Part shown: in pieces, positions 55,580 to 62,937 of the stretch
How the letters are laid out: the number at the start of each line of letters is the position of its first letter
Numbering within the stretch: position 1 is the first letter of the stretch
From: Lysobacterales bacterium
Lineage (GTDB): Bacteria; Pseudomonadota; Gammaproteobacteria; Xanthomonadales; Rhodanobacteraceae
Assembly: GCA_002632325.1 (NCBI GenBank)
Contig: NSJK01000006.1
Location: 92,862 to 156,861, forward strand
Length of the DNA stretch: 64,000 bases
Reading direction: 5' to 3'
Position numbers and translations under genes: made by a program
The notes under the pieces: model-generated
Seen by the model: the letters and a program-made list of their open reading frames with translations, nothing else
Databases searched by the model: none
Told to the model about the DNA's origin: nothing

Positions 55580-56962
55580 ATGTCTTCCTTGTCCTTGCTG
55601 GCCGATCACGTCTGGCTCGACGGGCGCTTTGCTGCTTCGAGCCGCTTGCAGATCGAGGACGGCAAGCTGTGCGCTGCGCCAGCCACCGATGCGCGTGGCG
55701 AGCGCATCGGGCGCTTCGTGGTGCCGGGCATGCCGAACCTGCATTCGCATGCGTTCCAGCGCGCGATGGCCGGGCTTGCCGAACGGCGCTCGCTCGATGC
55801 ATCCAGCGCGGCACCGGTGAGCGACAGTTTCTGGACCTGGCGCGAAGTCATGTATGCCTTTGCCAACCGCATCGAGCCCGAGGATCTGCAAGCCATCGCT
55901 GCGCAGCTCTATGTCGAGATGCTCAAGGCCGGTTACACCCAGGTCTGCGAGTTCCATTACCTGCATCACCAGCGCGATGGACGGCCCCATGCCGACGCGG
56001 CGGCGATGTCGCTCGCCCTGATCGAGGCAGCGCGCGAGGCGGGCATCGGGCTCACCCTGCTGCCGACGCTGTACATGAGCGGCGGTTTCGATGGTCGCGC
56101 GCTGTCTGAGCGCCAGCGCCGCTTTGGCCACGAGGTCGATGCGTTCCTGCATCTGGTCGAGCGCCTGCGTGCGCTGGAGTCGCCAATGCTGCGCGTGGGT
56201 GTCGCCTTGCATTCCTTGCGTGCGGTGCCGCCGACGGCGCTGGACGATGTGCTGGCGAGCGGCCTCGTGGGCAACTGTCCGATCCATATCCACATCGCCG
56301 AGCAGATCGGCGAAGTGCAGGACTGTCTGGCGATCCGCAAGGCGCGTCCGGTCGAGTGGTTGCTCGATCACGCGCCGGTCGATGCGCGCTGGTGCCTCGT
56401 CCACGCCACTCATCTGACGGCCGATGAAACCCGGCGCCTGGCCGCGAGCGGCGCAGTGGCTGGTCTGTGTCCGACTACCGAGGCCAATCTCGGTGATGGC
56501 CTGTTTCCGCTCGGCGATTTCCTTGCTGCCGATGGCGTGATCGGCATCGGCTCGGACAGCCACATCTCGGTATCGCCCGTCGAGGAATTGCGCTGGCTCG
56601 AATATGGGCAGCGCTTGATCACGCGCCATCGCAACGTGAGCGCAGGTGCGGCCATGCCGAGTACGGGTGAGCGCTTGTTCACTCAGGCTCTTGCGGGCGG
56701 CGCGCAGGCGAGCGACGTGGCGATTGCTCGCCTCGATCGAGCACGCGCCGATCTGGTCGTGCTCGATGATGCCGCGCCGCTGCTCGCCGGGCGCGATGCG
56801 GCGCACGCGATCGACACCTGGTTGTTCGCCGGCAACGCCAACCTCGTGCGCGAGGTGATGGTCGCTGGGCGTTGGCAAGTGCGCGGCGGACGTCACCAGA
56901 ACGAGGAGCGCATCGCCGCGCGCTATCGCGCGACGGTCGAGCGTCTCGCGCGCGAGATTTGA
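55580..56962 (+). CDS. hutF: Formimidoylglutamate deiminase HutF
   Basis: Converts N-formimino-L-glutamate to N-formyl-L-glutamate, the step that marks the five-step histidine degradation route ending with HutG. 460 aa. VVPGMPNLHSHAFQRAMAGLAERR, YTQVCEFHYLHH, IHIAEQIGEVQDC, LVHATHLTADE and IGIGSDSHISVSPVEELRWLEYGQRL are the HutF signatures (metal His and Asp residues included). Together with HutI it implies that histidine made by the operon at 21.4-28.9 kb can also be used as carbon and nitrogen source. Confidence 0.95.
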   Translation: MSSLSLLADHVWLDGRFAASSRLQIEDGKLCAAPATDARGERIGRFVVPGMPNLHSHAFQRAMAGLAERRSLDASSAAPVSDSFWTWREVMYAFANRIEPEDLQAIAAQLYVEMLKAGYTQVCEFHYLHHQRDGRPHADAAAMSLALIEAAREAGIGLTLLPTLYMSGGFDGRALSERQRRFGHEVDAFLHLVERLRALESPMLRVGVALHSLRAVPPTALDDVLASGLVGNCPIHIHIAEQIGEVQDCLAIRKARPVEWLLDHAPVDARWCLVHATHLTADETRRLAASGAVAGLCPTTEANLGDGLFPLGDFLAADGVIGIGSDSHISVSPVEELRWLEYGQRLITRHRNVSAGAAMPSTGERLFTQALAGGAQASDVAIARLDRARADLVVLDDAAPLLAGRDAAHAIDTWLFAGNANLVREVMVAGRWQVRGGRHQNEERIAARYRATVERLAREI

Positions 56963-56980
56963 ACGCCGACCCTCAAGGGT

Positions 56981-58231
56981 TCAGCGAACATCCTTGCGCA
57001 GCATCGGCGCGACCGTGGCGAAGTTGCCGTCATTGGGCCTGGGTTCGATCCGCAGCAGATGCGCAAGCAGCGGGTAGACATCGACATTGTCGAACTCGGG
57101 CACGACCAGCTTGCGGCGGAAGTCCGGGCCGCTGGCGATGAACAACGCCTGCATCTGCGGCGCGTCGTTGTCGTAACCATGTTCGCCCAATGTCGGGCGA
57201 CGTCCCGGCTTGTCGTAGTCGTGATTGCCGATCATGCCGCCGACCGCGGCGACGCAGACGATCGGCGGCAGGCGCGGGTTGCTGCCGTAGTGGAAGCGTG
57301 CGGGCAACTCGCCCTTGCGCCAGCAGCTCATGTGCGGATGCGGTTTGAGCAGGGCCGCCTCGACTGCAGCCTCCTTGCCGGGTTTGGGCGTGATGGTGGA
57401 AACCACGCCGTAGTTGTCGACCTTCACCTCGTCGAGCGGCACGATGTCGTCGAGGTAGGTGCGCAGTTCCGGCTTGGTCGCAGCCGAGCCATGGTCGGAA
57501 ACGATCACGAGATCGGTGTGCTCGTACAGACCGCGCTCGCGCAGGCCGGCGACCAGACGCGCAATCGCGGCGTCGACGCTGCCGAGCGCCTCGTTCACTT
57601 GCTTCGAATCGGGGCCGAAACCGTGGCCGGCATGGTCGACGTCGTCGAAATACAAGGTAAGGAATTGTGGACGACGCGCGGGTGGCAGATCGATCCAGCG
57701 CAGCAGGTGATCGACGCGCTCGTTCGGGGACATCGCGCCGTCGAAATACAACCAGTGATCGGGCCGCACGCCGGCGATCGCCACGTCCGAGCCGGGCCAG
57801 AACATCGTCGCGGTGCGCAGTCCCTGCTTTTGCGCCGTCACCCAGATCGGCTCGCCGCCCCACCAGTTCGGGTCGGCCGTCGTGTAGCGATCCTTGTAGA
57901 TGAAGGCATCGCCGCTGGCCGGATCCTTGAAGCGATTGTTGATGATGCCGTGATGATCCGGGTAGAGCCCGGTGACCAGGGTGTAGTGGTTGGGGAAGGT
58001 CAGCGACGGGAACGCCGGCTTCATCGCCTCCGCGCGCACGCCCTCATCGGCGAGCGCCTTGAGCGTCGGCGTACGTTGACGCTTGAGGAAGTCGGGGCGG
58101 AAGCCGTCGATCGAAACGAGGATCACCATGGGCCGCTCGCTCGCCGCTGCGGGCGCGCGTGCGACGGGCTGCTGCGCGCAGCCAGTGGCAAGGACGAGAA
58201 GGAATACGATCAGCAGGGACAGGCGGCGCAT
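56981..58231 (-). CDS. Nucleotide pyrophosphatase/phosphodiesterase (NPP/alkaline phosphatase superfamily) lipoprotein
   Basis: 416 aa. Start at 58231 (MRRLSLLIVFLLVLATGCAQQ) gives a lipobox LATGC, so it is an envelope lipoprotein. ILVSIDGFRPDF carries the first metal Asp, FPSLTFPNHYTLVTGLYPDHHGI the Thr nucleophile, FDDVDHAGHGFGP and VIVSDHGSA further metal ligands, and HGYDN near the end. The family hydrolyses nucleotide or phospholipid phosphodiesters. Convergent with hutF at 18 nt. Confidence 0.92.
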   Translation of the reverse strand: MRRLSLLIVFLLVLATGCAQQPVARAPAAASERPMVILVSIDGFRPDFLKRQRTPTLKALADEGVRAEAMKPAFPSLTFPNHYTLVTGLYPDHHGIINNRFKDPASGDAFIYKDRYTTADPNWWGGEPIWVTAQKQGLRTATMFWPGSDVAIAGVRPDHWLYFDGAMSPNERVDHLLRWIDLPPARRPQFLTLYFDDVDHAGHGFGPDSKQVNEALGSVDAAIARLVAGLRERGLYEHTDLVIVSDHGSAATKPELRTYLDDIVPLDEVKVDNYGVVSTITPKPGKEAAVEAALLKPHPHMSCWRKGELPARFHYGSNPRLPPIVCVAAVGGMIGNHDYDKPGRRPTLGEHGYDNDAPQMQALFIASGPDFRRKLVVPEFDNVDVYPLLAHLLRIEPRPNDGNFATVAPMLRKDVR

Positions 58232-58319
58232 GGGCAAGGCACTGAAGGGAAAGAGCAATCCTCGCCGAGTCGTGCGCCCTTGGCCAGACGCAGTGCCGCA
58301 AGATCCACCGTGCACGGCT

Positions 58320-59597
58320 TCATCGACGCCGCGAGGTTTCCATCTGCGGCAGGAACCAGGCGAGCAGGCCGATGGCGGGCAACCACGCGCAGATCGCGTA
58401 GACCGCTTCAATGCCGATATGGTCGGCCAGGGCGCCGAGCACCGCGGCCCCAAGTCCGCCCATGCCGAAGGCGAAACCGAAGAACAGCCCCGCGATCACG
58501 CCGGTGCGGCCGGGCACGAGTTCCTGCGCGTAGACGAGGATCGCGGCAAAGGCCGAAGACAGGATCAGGCCGATCAGCATCGAGAGCAGGCTCGTCCACA
58601 TCAAATTGGCATGTGGCAGCAACAGGGTGAACGGCAGCACGCCGAGGATCGAGCCCCAGATCACGTACTTGCGACCGATTCGATCGCCGATCGGCCCGCC
58701 GGCGAGCGTGCCCGCGGCCACCGCGCCGAGAAACACGAACAGATGCAGCTGCGCGGCCTGCGCGTCGAGCTTGAAGCGCTCCATGAGATAGAAGGTGTAG
58801 TAGCTCGAAATGCTTGCCAGATAGAAGTACTTGGAGAAGATCAGCAGGCCGAGCACCACCAGCGTCATCACGATCGTTCGGCGCGGCAGGCGCGAGCCGG
58901 CCTTGGCCGCCGCCTGCGCGGCGCGATGCGCCGACAGGTGCGTGCCATACCAGCGGCCGATGCGCGTGAGCAGCACCATCGCCACCAGCGCGGCGATCGC
59001 GAACCACTCGACGCTGGTCTGTCCGCGCGGCATCACCAGATACGCAGCGAGCAAGGGCCCGAGCGCCGAGCCGAGATTGCCGCCGACCTGGAACACCGAT
59101 TGCGCCAGGCCATGTTGTCCGCCCGAGGCCATGCGCGCGACGCGCGAAGACTCCGGATGGAACACCGATGAGCCCGAGCCGACCAGCGCCGCCGCGAGCA
59201 GCAGTACCGGAAAGGTCGGCGCATGCGCGAGCAGCAGCAGACCGCAGAGCGTGCAGGCCATGCCAATCACCAGCGAGTACGGCAGCGGATGCCGGTCGGT
59301 GTAGATGCCCACCAGCGGCTGCAGCAGCGAAGCGGTGAGCTGGAAGGTCAGCGTGATCAGGCCGATCTGGGCGAAGCTCAGTGCGAAGTTTTCCTTGAGC
59401 AGCGGGTAGATCGCCGGCAACAAGGACTGGATGAGGTCGTTGAGCAGGTGGCAGGTGCTGAGCATCAGCAGGATCGGAAACGCGGTGCGCGTCGCCGAGG
59501 TTGCGGCGCTCGGCAGCGGCGAGTCGGCACCGGTCAGCGCCGCATCGATCGGCGAGGGCGCGTCGGGAACGAGGGTTTGCGGGGAGGGTGCGGACAT
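58320..59597 (-). CDS. MFS exporter, fosmidomycin-resistance (Fsr) family
   Basis: 425 aa with about 12 hydrophobic helices after a 38-residue polar N-terminus. STCHLLNDLIQSLLPAIYPLL, LTASLLQPLVGIYTDR and GSSVFHPESSRVARMASGG...G are Fsr-family marks; PIGDRIGRKYVI is the MFS loop motif. Likely a drug or metabolite efflux pump; substrate not inferable. It diverges from the tRNA-Phe gene. Confidence 0.9.
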   Translation of the reverse strand: MSAPSPQTLVPDAPSPIDAALTGADSPLPSAATSATRTAFPILLMLSTCHLLNDLIQSLLPAIYPLLKENFALSFAQIGLITLTFQLTASLLQPLVGIYTDRHPLPYSLVIGMACTLCGLLLLAHAPTFPVLLLAAALVGSGSSVFHPESSRVARMASGGQHGLAQSVFQVGGNLGSALGPLLAAYLVMPRGQTSVEWFAIAALVAMVLLTRIGRWYGTHLSAHRAAQAAAKAGSRLPRRTIVMTLVVLGLLIFSKYFYLASISSYYTFYLMERFKLDAQAAQLHLFVFLGAVAAGTLAGGPIGDRIGRKYVIWGSILGVLPFTLLLPHANLMWTSLLSMLIGLILSSAFAAILVYAQELVPGRTGVIAGLFFGFAFGMGGLGAAVLGALADHIGIEAVYAICAWLPAIGLLAWFLPQMETSRRR

Positions 59598-59720
59598 GGC
59601 CGCGCATTATCGGCGAACCGGCGCTGTGCTCCCATGTGCATGAAGGCAGGCCATGACGACCGTGCGCAGCGACCGAATGCGGAATCGGCGCACTGTCACA
59701 GGCTCTTCTGCGTCAATGTC

Positions 59721-59751
59721 TTGACGGCAAGGGCGGTGCCGGCTCTAATAC
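59721..59751 (+). promoter_or_regulatory. Candidate promoter of the tRNA-Phe gene
   Basis: TTGACG (59721-59726), a 19-nt spacer, TAATAC (59746-59751), followed by the GC-rich discriminator GCGGCCCCG typical of stringently controlled stable-RNA promoters. The tRNA begins about 40 nt after the predicted start. Confidence 0.5.
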
Positions 59752-59799
59752 GCGGCCCCGCTGTGGCCCATTCGGTGACCACACGCAGCAAGACATCCT

Positions 59800-59875
59800 G
59801 GCCGGGTAGCTCAGTTGGTAGAGCAGGGGATTGAAAATCCCCGTGTCGGCGGTTCGATTCCGTCCCCGGCCACCA
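59800..59875 (+). tRNA. tRNA-Phe (GAA)
   Basis: 76-nt cloverleaf. Acceptor GGCCGGG (59800-59806) pairs with CCCGGCC (59865-59871), discriminator A, encoded CCA to 59875. D-arm GCTC-AGTTGGTA-GAGC, anticodon stem GGGGA/TCCCC with loop TTGAAAA (anticodon GAA at 59833-59835), T-arm GGCGG-TTCGATT-CCGTC. It is followed directly by a tandem repeat carrying copies of its 3' end. Confidence 0.97.
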
Positions 59876-60573
59876 TCCATCTCCTTCAATATTCGGTCGG
59901 CCTGATCCTCGGGGTGACGTCGACGCGGGAATCGAACCGCGGCGGTTCGATGATTCGCCACATCCTTGTGGCTCATCCCTCGCGATGCTCGGGACCAGCT
60001 TCGCTGTTCGCTCCGGCATCCTGCCTGCGCAGTCCGTCCCCGGCCACCATCCATCTCCTTCAATATTCGGTCGGCCTGATCCTCGGGGTGACGTTGATGC
60101 GGGAATCGAACCGCGGCGGTTCGATGATTCGCCACATCCCTGTGGCTCATCCCTCGCGATGCTCGGGACCAGCTTCGCTGTTCGCTCCGGCATCCTGCCT
60201 GCGCAGTCCGTCCCCGGCCACCACCCATCTCCTTCAATATTCGGTCGGCCTGATCCTCGGGGTGACGTCGGCGCGGGAATCGAACCGCGGCGGTTCGATG
60301 ATTCGCCACATCCCTGTGGCTCATCCCTCGCGATGCTCGGGACCAGCTTCGCTGTTCGCTCCGGCATCCTGCCTGCGCAGTCCGTCCCCGGCCACCATTC
60401 CATTCATCGTTGGCGGTCTGCTCCGCCGGGAACCTGCATTGACGTGTAGGGAATCGAACCGCGGCGGTTCGATGACTCGCACCGTCCATGGTGCTCGCCC
60501 TGCGGGCCAGTTTCGCGCAGCGAAACTGTTCGCGCGCGCTCCCGGCGCGCGCAGTCCGTCCCCGGCCACCATT
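59859..60573 (+). repeat. 174-nt tandem repeats, each carrying the 3' end of tRNA-Phe
   Basis: The last 17 nt of the tRNA (TCCGTCCCCGGCCACCA) recur at 59859, 60033, 60207, 60381 and 60555, an exact 174-nt period four times. Units 1-3 are almost identical; unit 4 is strongly diverged but the same length. Every unit also has an 8-bp hairpin ATCGAACC-gcggc-GGTTCGAT (59931-59951 in unit 1) whose arms are antisense and sense copies of the T-arm, then a second stem at 59957-59972 and a third near 60015-60025. A diverged half unit is seen near 60757-60830. Because 174 is a multiple of three, long repetitive open frames arise on both strands; these are not taken as genes. The arrangement recalls the tyrT-linked rtT repeats of E. 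coli. Confidence 0.93.
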
Positions 60574-60887
60574 CCATCGATCGCTGTCATGTCCAAACGC
60601 CAACCCATCTCCATTTCGCCACCGCCTGACCGTCCTCGGCACGCGCATCAGAAAATCGCTGGCCTGCTGGCCGCCGCACTGCGGCGTCTGCGCGGGCAGC
60701 CCGAACGCAACACCATCGAAAACAGCGAGCGCGTTCGCCTTGGCTTCTCCGCGCTCGCCCTGCGGGGCGGATTCGCGCCGCGAAACTGTTCGCGCGCGCT
60801 CCCGACGCGCGCAGTCCGGCGCCGGCTGCTGCCTCGACGCGACGGGAGAGGGGCGTGTGGTCTCCGCAATGCGCGCCGCTTTCGAGT
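60574..60887. other. Tail of the tRNA repeat region
   Basis: No firm gene. 60757-60830 repeats the end of unit 4 (CCTGCGGG..., GCGAAACTGTTCGCGCGCGCTCCC) with a decayed tRNA tail. An ATG at 60589 (MSKRQPISISPPPD, then Arg/Ala-rich) opens a frame of unknown value that runs antisense into the next gene; not called. Confidence 0.4.
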
Positions 60888-61355
60888 TCAGTCGTCGGCG
60901 AACTTGCGACGGCTGATCGTGAACTTGCCGAAGGCGAAACCGAGACTCGGACCTCTGCCGGTGCCGCTCAGGGCCAGACTCACGTCGCCCTTGGTCATGG
61001 CGGCGGCGCCGGATGCGTTGCCGGCATGCGCGTTGGCGTCGATGTAGCTGCCGAAGATGTCGTCGATGTCGACGATGCCGCTGAACTTGCCGATGCCGCG
61101 GATGGTGCTCTTGCCGAAGTTGACGCCGCCGCCGCGGGAGCGCAGGTACACCGTTCTGCTTTGGCCGTTGTCGCAGCTCACTTCGGCGCTGCCTTCGCCG
61201 CGCTGGTAGAACGCGGCGCGGATGGTGAGGGTGAAGGTCATCCTGCAACTGGTTGCCTCGGCGGCGTACAGCCGGGCGTCCGGCATGAGCCCGATGATGC
61301 TCAGCGCGAGACCGACGGGAATCCAGCGTGCAATGGGCATGGGTGTCCTGGTCAT
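60888..61355 (-). CDS. Exported protein of unknown function, Gly-rich
   Basis: 155 aa from ATG 61355; ATG 61340 (AGGA 5 nt upstream) is an equally good start. Signal segment ARWIPVGLALSIIGL. Mature region has a beta pattern (MTFTLTIRAAFYQRGEGSAEVSC, TVYLRSRGGGVNFGKSTIRGIGKF, GSYIDANAHAGNA) and ends LGFAFGKFTISRRKFADD. No family recognised; resembles lipid- or metal-binding small envelope proteins only in composition. Confidence 0.6.
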   Translation of the reverse strand: MTRTPMPIARWIPVGLALSIIGLMPDARLYAAEATSCRMTFTLTIRAAFYQRGEGSAEVSCDNGQSRTVYLRSRGGGVNFGKSTIRGIGKFSGIVDIDDIFGSYIDANAHAGNASGAAAMTKGDVSLALSGTGRGPSLGFAFGKFTISRRKFADD

Positions 61356-61686
61356 GGGCAATCCCGGCAAGTTTGCGCGGCATGCAGCGATTGTCGGTTC
61401 GAGAAGTGGACCTTCTGCAGCCCACCGTCGGATGCATTGCGGGAATCTGCAGCAGACCGTCGCGCCGCGCAAGTCCGACTGGCCTTGCCCAAGCCATCGC
61501 GCATCGCCGCTTGCGCACTGCTGCGCCGTAGATGTCCCTTGCCTGCGCTTGACTGCCGGCCACTGCGGACCGACCCTTTCCGCCGTCTTTCGCCGGCGTG
61601 AATGGCGCGGAAACGCAAGCGATGGCGGCTCGCACTTCCGGGCCATTGCGACGTCCAAGCCCTCACCTGACCATTGGAGGCAGTTC
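61356..61686. other. Divergent intergenic region, nothing recognised
   Basis: 331 bases between two divergently transcribed exported-protein genes. It must hold both promoters; GGAGG at 61675-61679 is the ribosome-binding site of the gene at 61687. No RNA gene or repeat seen. Confidence 0.4.
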
Positions 61687-62085
61687 ATGAAAATCGTGCG
61701 GATTGGATGCGTGCTCCTGCTGGCGACAATGGCCTGCGCTGCGCAGGCCGATACGCGCGAAGTCGCGCAGAAACATCTCGAGGAGTACACGCCCTACCTC
61801 GAAGCACCGGTCGACCAGTTCCACTACTGGTCGTTCGACCAGTGGCAACCGCTCGGGCCCACGCATGTTGCGGTGTGGACCGAGCTCAACAAGGCCTACC
61901 TGCTCACGGTTGAAAATGGGTGTCCGAACCTGGAGTGGGCCAACAATATCGGCGTGACTTCGCAGAGCACGAATGTGGTTTCGAAGAAGTTCGATTATGT
62001 GACCTTCGATCATCAGCGTTGCCACATCACGCAGATCCAGCCGATCGATCTTGCGCGCATGAAGGCCGACAGCAAGGCCAAGTGA
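61687..62085 (+). CDS. Small exported protein, DUF6491-like
   Basis: 132 aa with signal peptide MKIVRIGCVLLLATMACAAQA. The mature part has FHYWSFDQWQPLGPTHVAVWTELNKAYLLTVENGCPNLEWANNIGVTS and a second Cys in HQRCHITQIQPID; the pattern W-x-PLG-x-x-x-VAVWT...YLL...C-P-L...IG-TS is that of DUF6491 proteins of Xanthomonads. Function unknown. The stop is 8 nt from the convergent thioredoxin-like gene. Confidence 0.75.
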   Translation: MKIVRIGCVLLLATMACAAQADTREVAQKHLEEYTPYLEAPVDQFHYWSFDQWQPLGPTHVAVWTELNKAYLLTVENGCPNLEWANNIGVTSQSTNVVSKKFDYVTFDHQRCHITQIQPIDLARMKADSKAK

Positions 62086-62092
62086 AGCGGGC

Positions 62093-62641
62093 TCAGCGCC
62101 TCGGCGCGGGGCAGGTGCCTTCATCGCAGCCGGGCGCTGGCGCGGCTGGTGTGGTGCCCGCGTGCAATTGCGCGGGCCGTTCGAGCAACTGGCCGATGAT
62201 CGAGCCCAGCACGAGGTCGTCGATCTGGCCGAAGTGACTCAGGCACAGGCGCCCGTCGCGATCGAGCAGGATCAGGCTCGGCGTTCCGCGCAGGCTCCAG
62301 GCCGTCATCGTGCGCGGAATCGGCCCGTCGGGATTTGCTTCGTCGATGCCGATCGGAAACGCGAGGCGATATTCGTGGATGAAAGCAGCCAGCGCATCGG
62401 CGCCCATCACCGCGTGATGCTCGAACACCGTGTGCAGGCCGATCACTGCGAGCTGGTCGGCAGGGAAGGCTTCACGCAGGCGTTTGGCCTGAGGCAGTCC
62501 ATGCGATACGCAGCCGGGGCAGAGCATCTGGAAGCTGTGGATTGCGACCACCTTGCCGCGCAGTGCGTCGAGCGTGATTGGCGCCGGTGTGTTGAACCAG
62601 CGACTGACCTGCAATGGCGATGGAATGATCCGGCTGTGCAT
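62093..62641 (-). CDS. Thioredoxin-like (redoxin/TlpA-type) protein
   Basis: 182 aa. LDALRGKVVAIHSFQMLCPGCVSHGLPQA contains a CPGC active site (Cys41-Cys44), and GTPSLILLDRDGRL is the cis-Pro region. No signal peptide is evident, so it may be cytosolic, unlike most TlpA proteins. The C-terminal tail is Ala/Pro-rich with two more cysteines (GCDEGTC). Likely disulphide reductase or peroxiredoxin-related; partner unknown. It follows yggX and mutY in the same direction. Confidence 0.82.
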   Translation of the reverse strand: MHSRIIPSPLQVSRWFNTPAPITLDALRGKVVAIHSFQMLCPGCVSHGLPQAKRLREAFPADQLAVIGLHTVFEHHAVMGADALAAFIHEYRLAFPIGIDEANPDGPIPRTMTAWSLRGTPSLILLDRDGRLCLSHFGQIDDLVLGSIIGQLLERPAQLHAGTTPAAPAPGCDEGTCPAPRR

Positions 62642-62658
62642 GTTCGCGTTCGAGTCTT

Positions 62659-62937
62659 TCAGTCCTGCGCCGAGGGCGGCACATAGCCGGCGGGTGCCTG
62701 CGAGCCATCGCCGAAGAAATATTTTTCGAGTTCGCCGGCGAGAAATGCGCGGGCCTTGGCTTCGAGCGGATTGAGCCGGTTCTCGTTGATGAGCATGGTC
62801 TGGTGCGCGAGCCAGGCGGTCCAGGCTTGTTTCGACACTTCGTTGTAGATGCGCTTGCCGAGTTCGCCCGGCCAGGGTGCGAAGGCAAGGCCTTCGGCGT
62901 CACGGTCGAGTTTGATGCAATGGACGATATGGCTCAT
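62659..62937 (-). CDS. yggX: Fe(2+)-trafficking / oxidative damage protection protein YggX
   Basis: 92 aa. [17 protein letters not shown], then [35 protein letters not shown] are the YggX marks. Protects iron-sulphur clusters and limits Fenton chemistry. The start at 62937 overlaps the mutY stop (ATGA); mutY-yggX pairing is the norm in gammaproteobacteria and links an Fe-S glycosylase with an Fe-protecting protein. Confidence 0.96.
   Translation of the reverse strand: MSHIVHCIKLDRDAEGLAFAPWPGELGKRIYNEVSKQAWTAWLAHQTMLINENRLNPLEAKARAFLAGELEKYFFGDGSQAPAGYVPPSAQD

Noticed and set aside
59696..61047. Repetitive proteins of 235 aa (minus) and 410 aa (plus) over the tRNA repeat array
   Set aside because: They exist because the 174-nt period is a multiple of three; composition is arbitrary and they overlap the tRNA gene. 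The sense is in the RNA, not in these frames.
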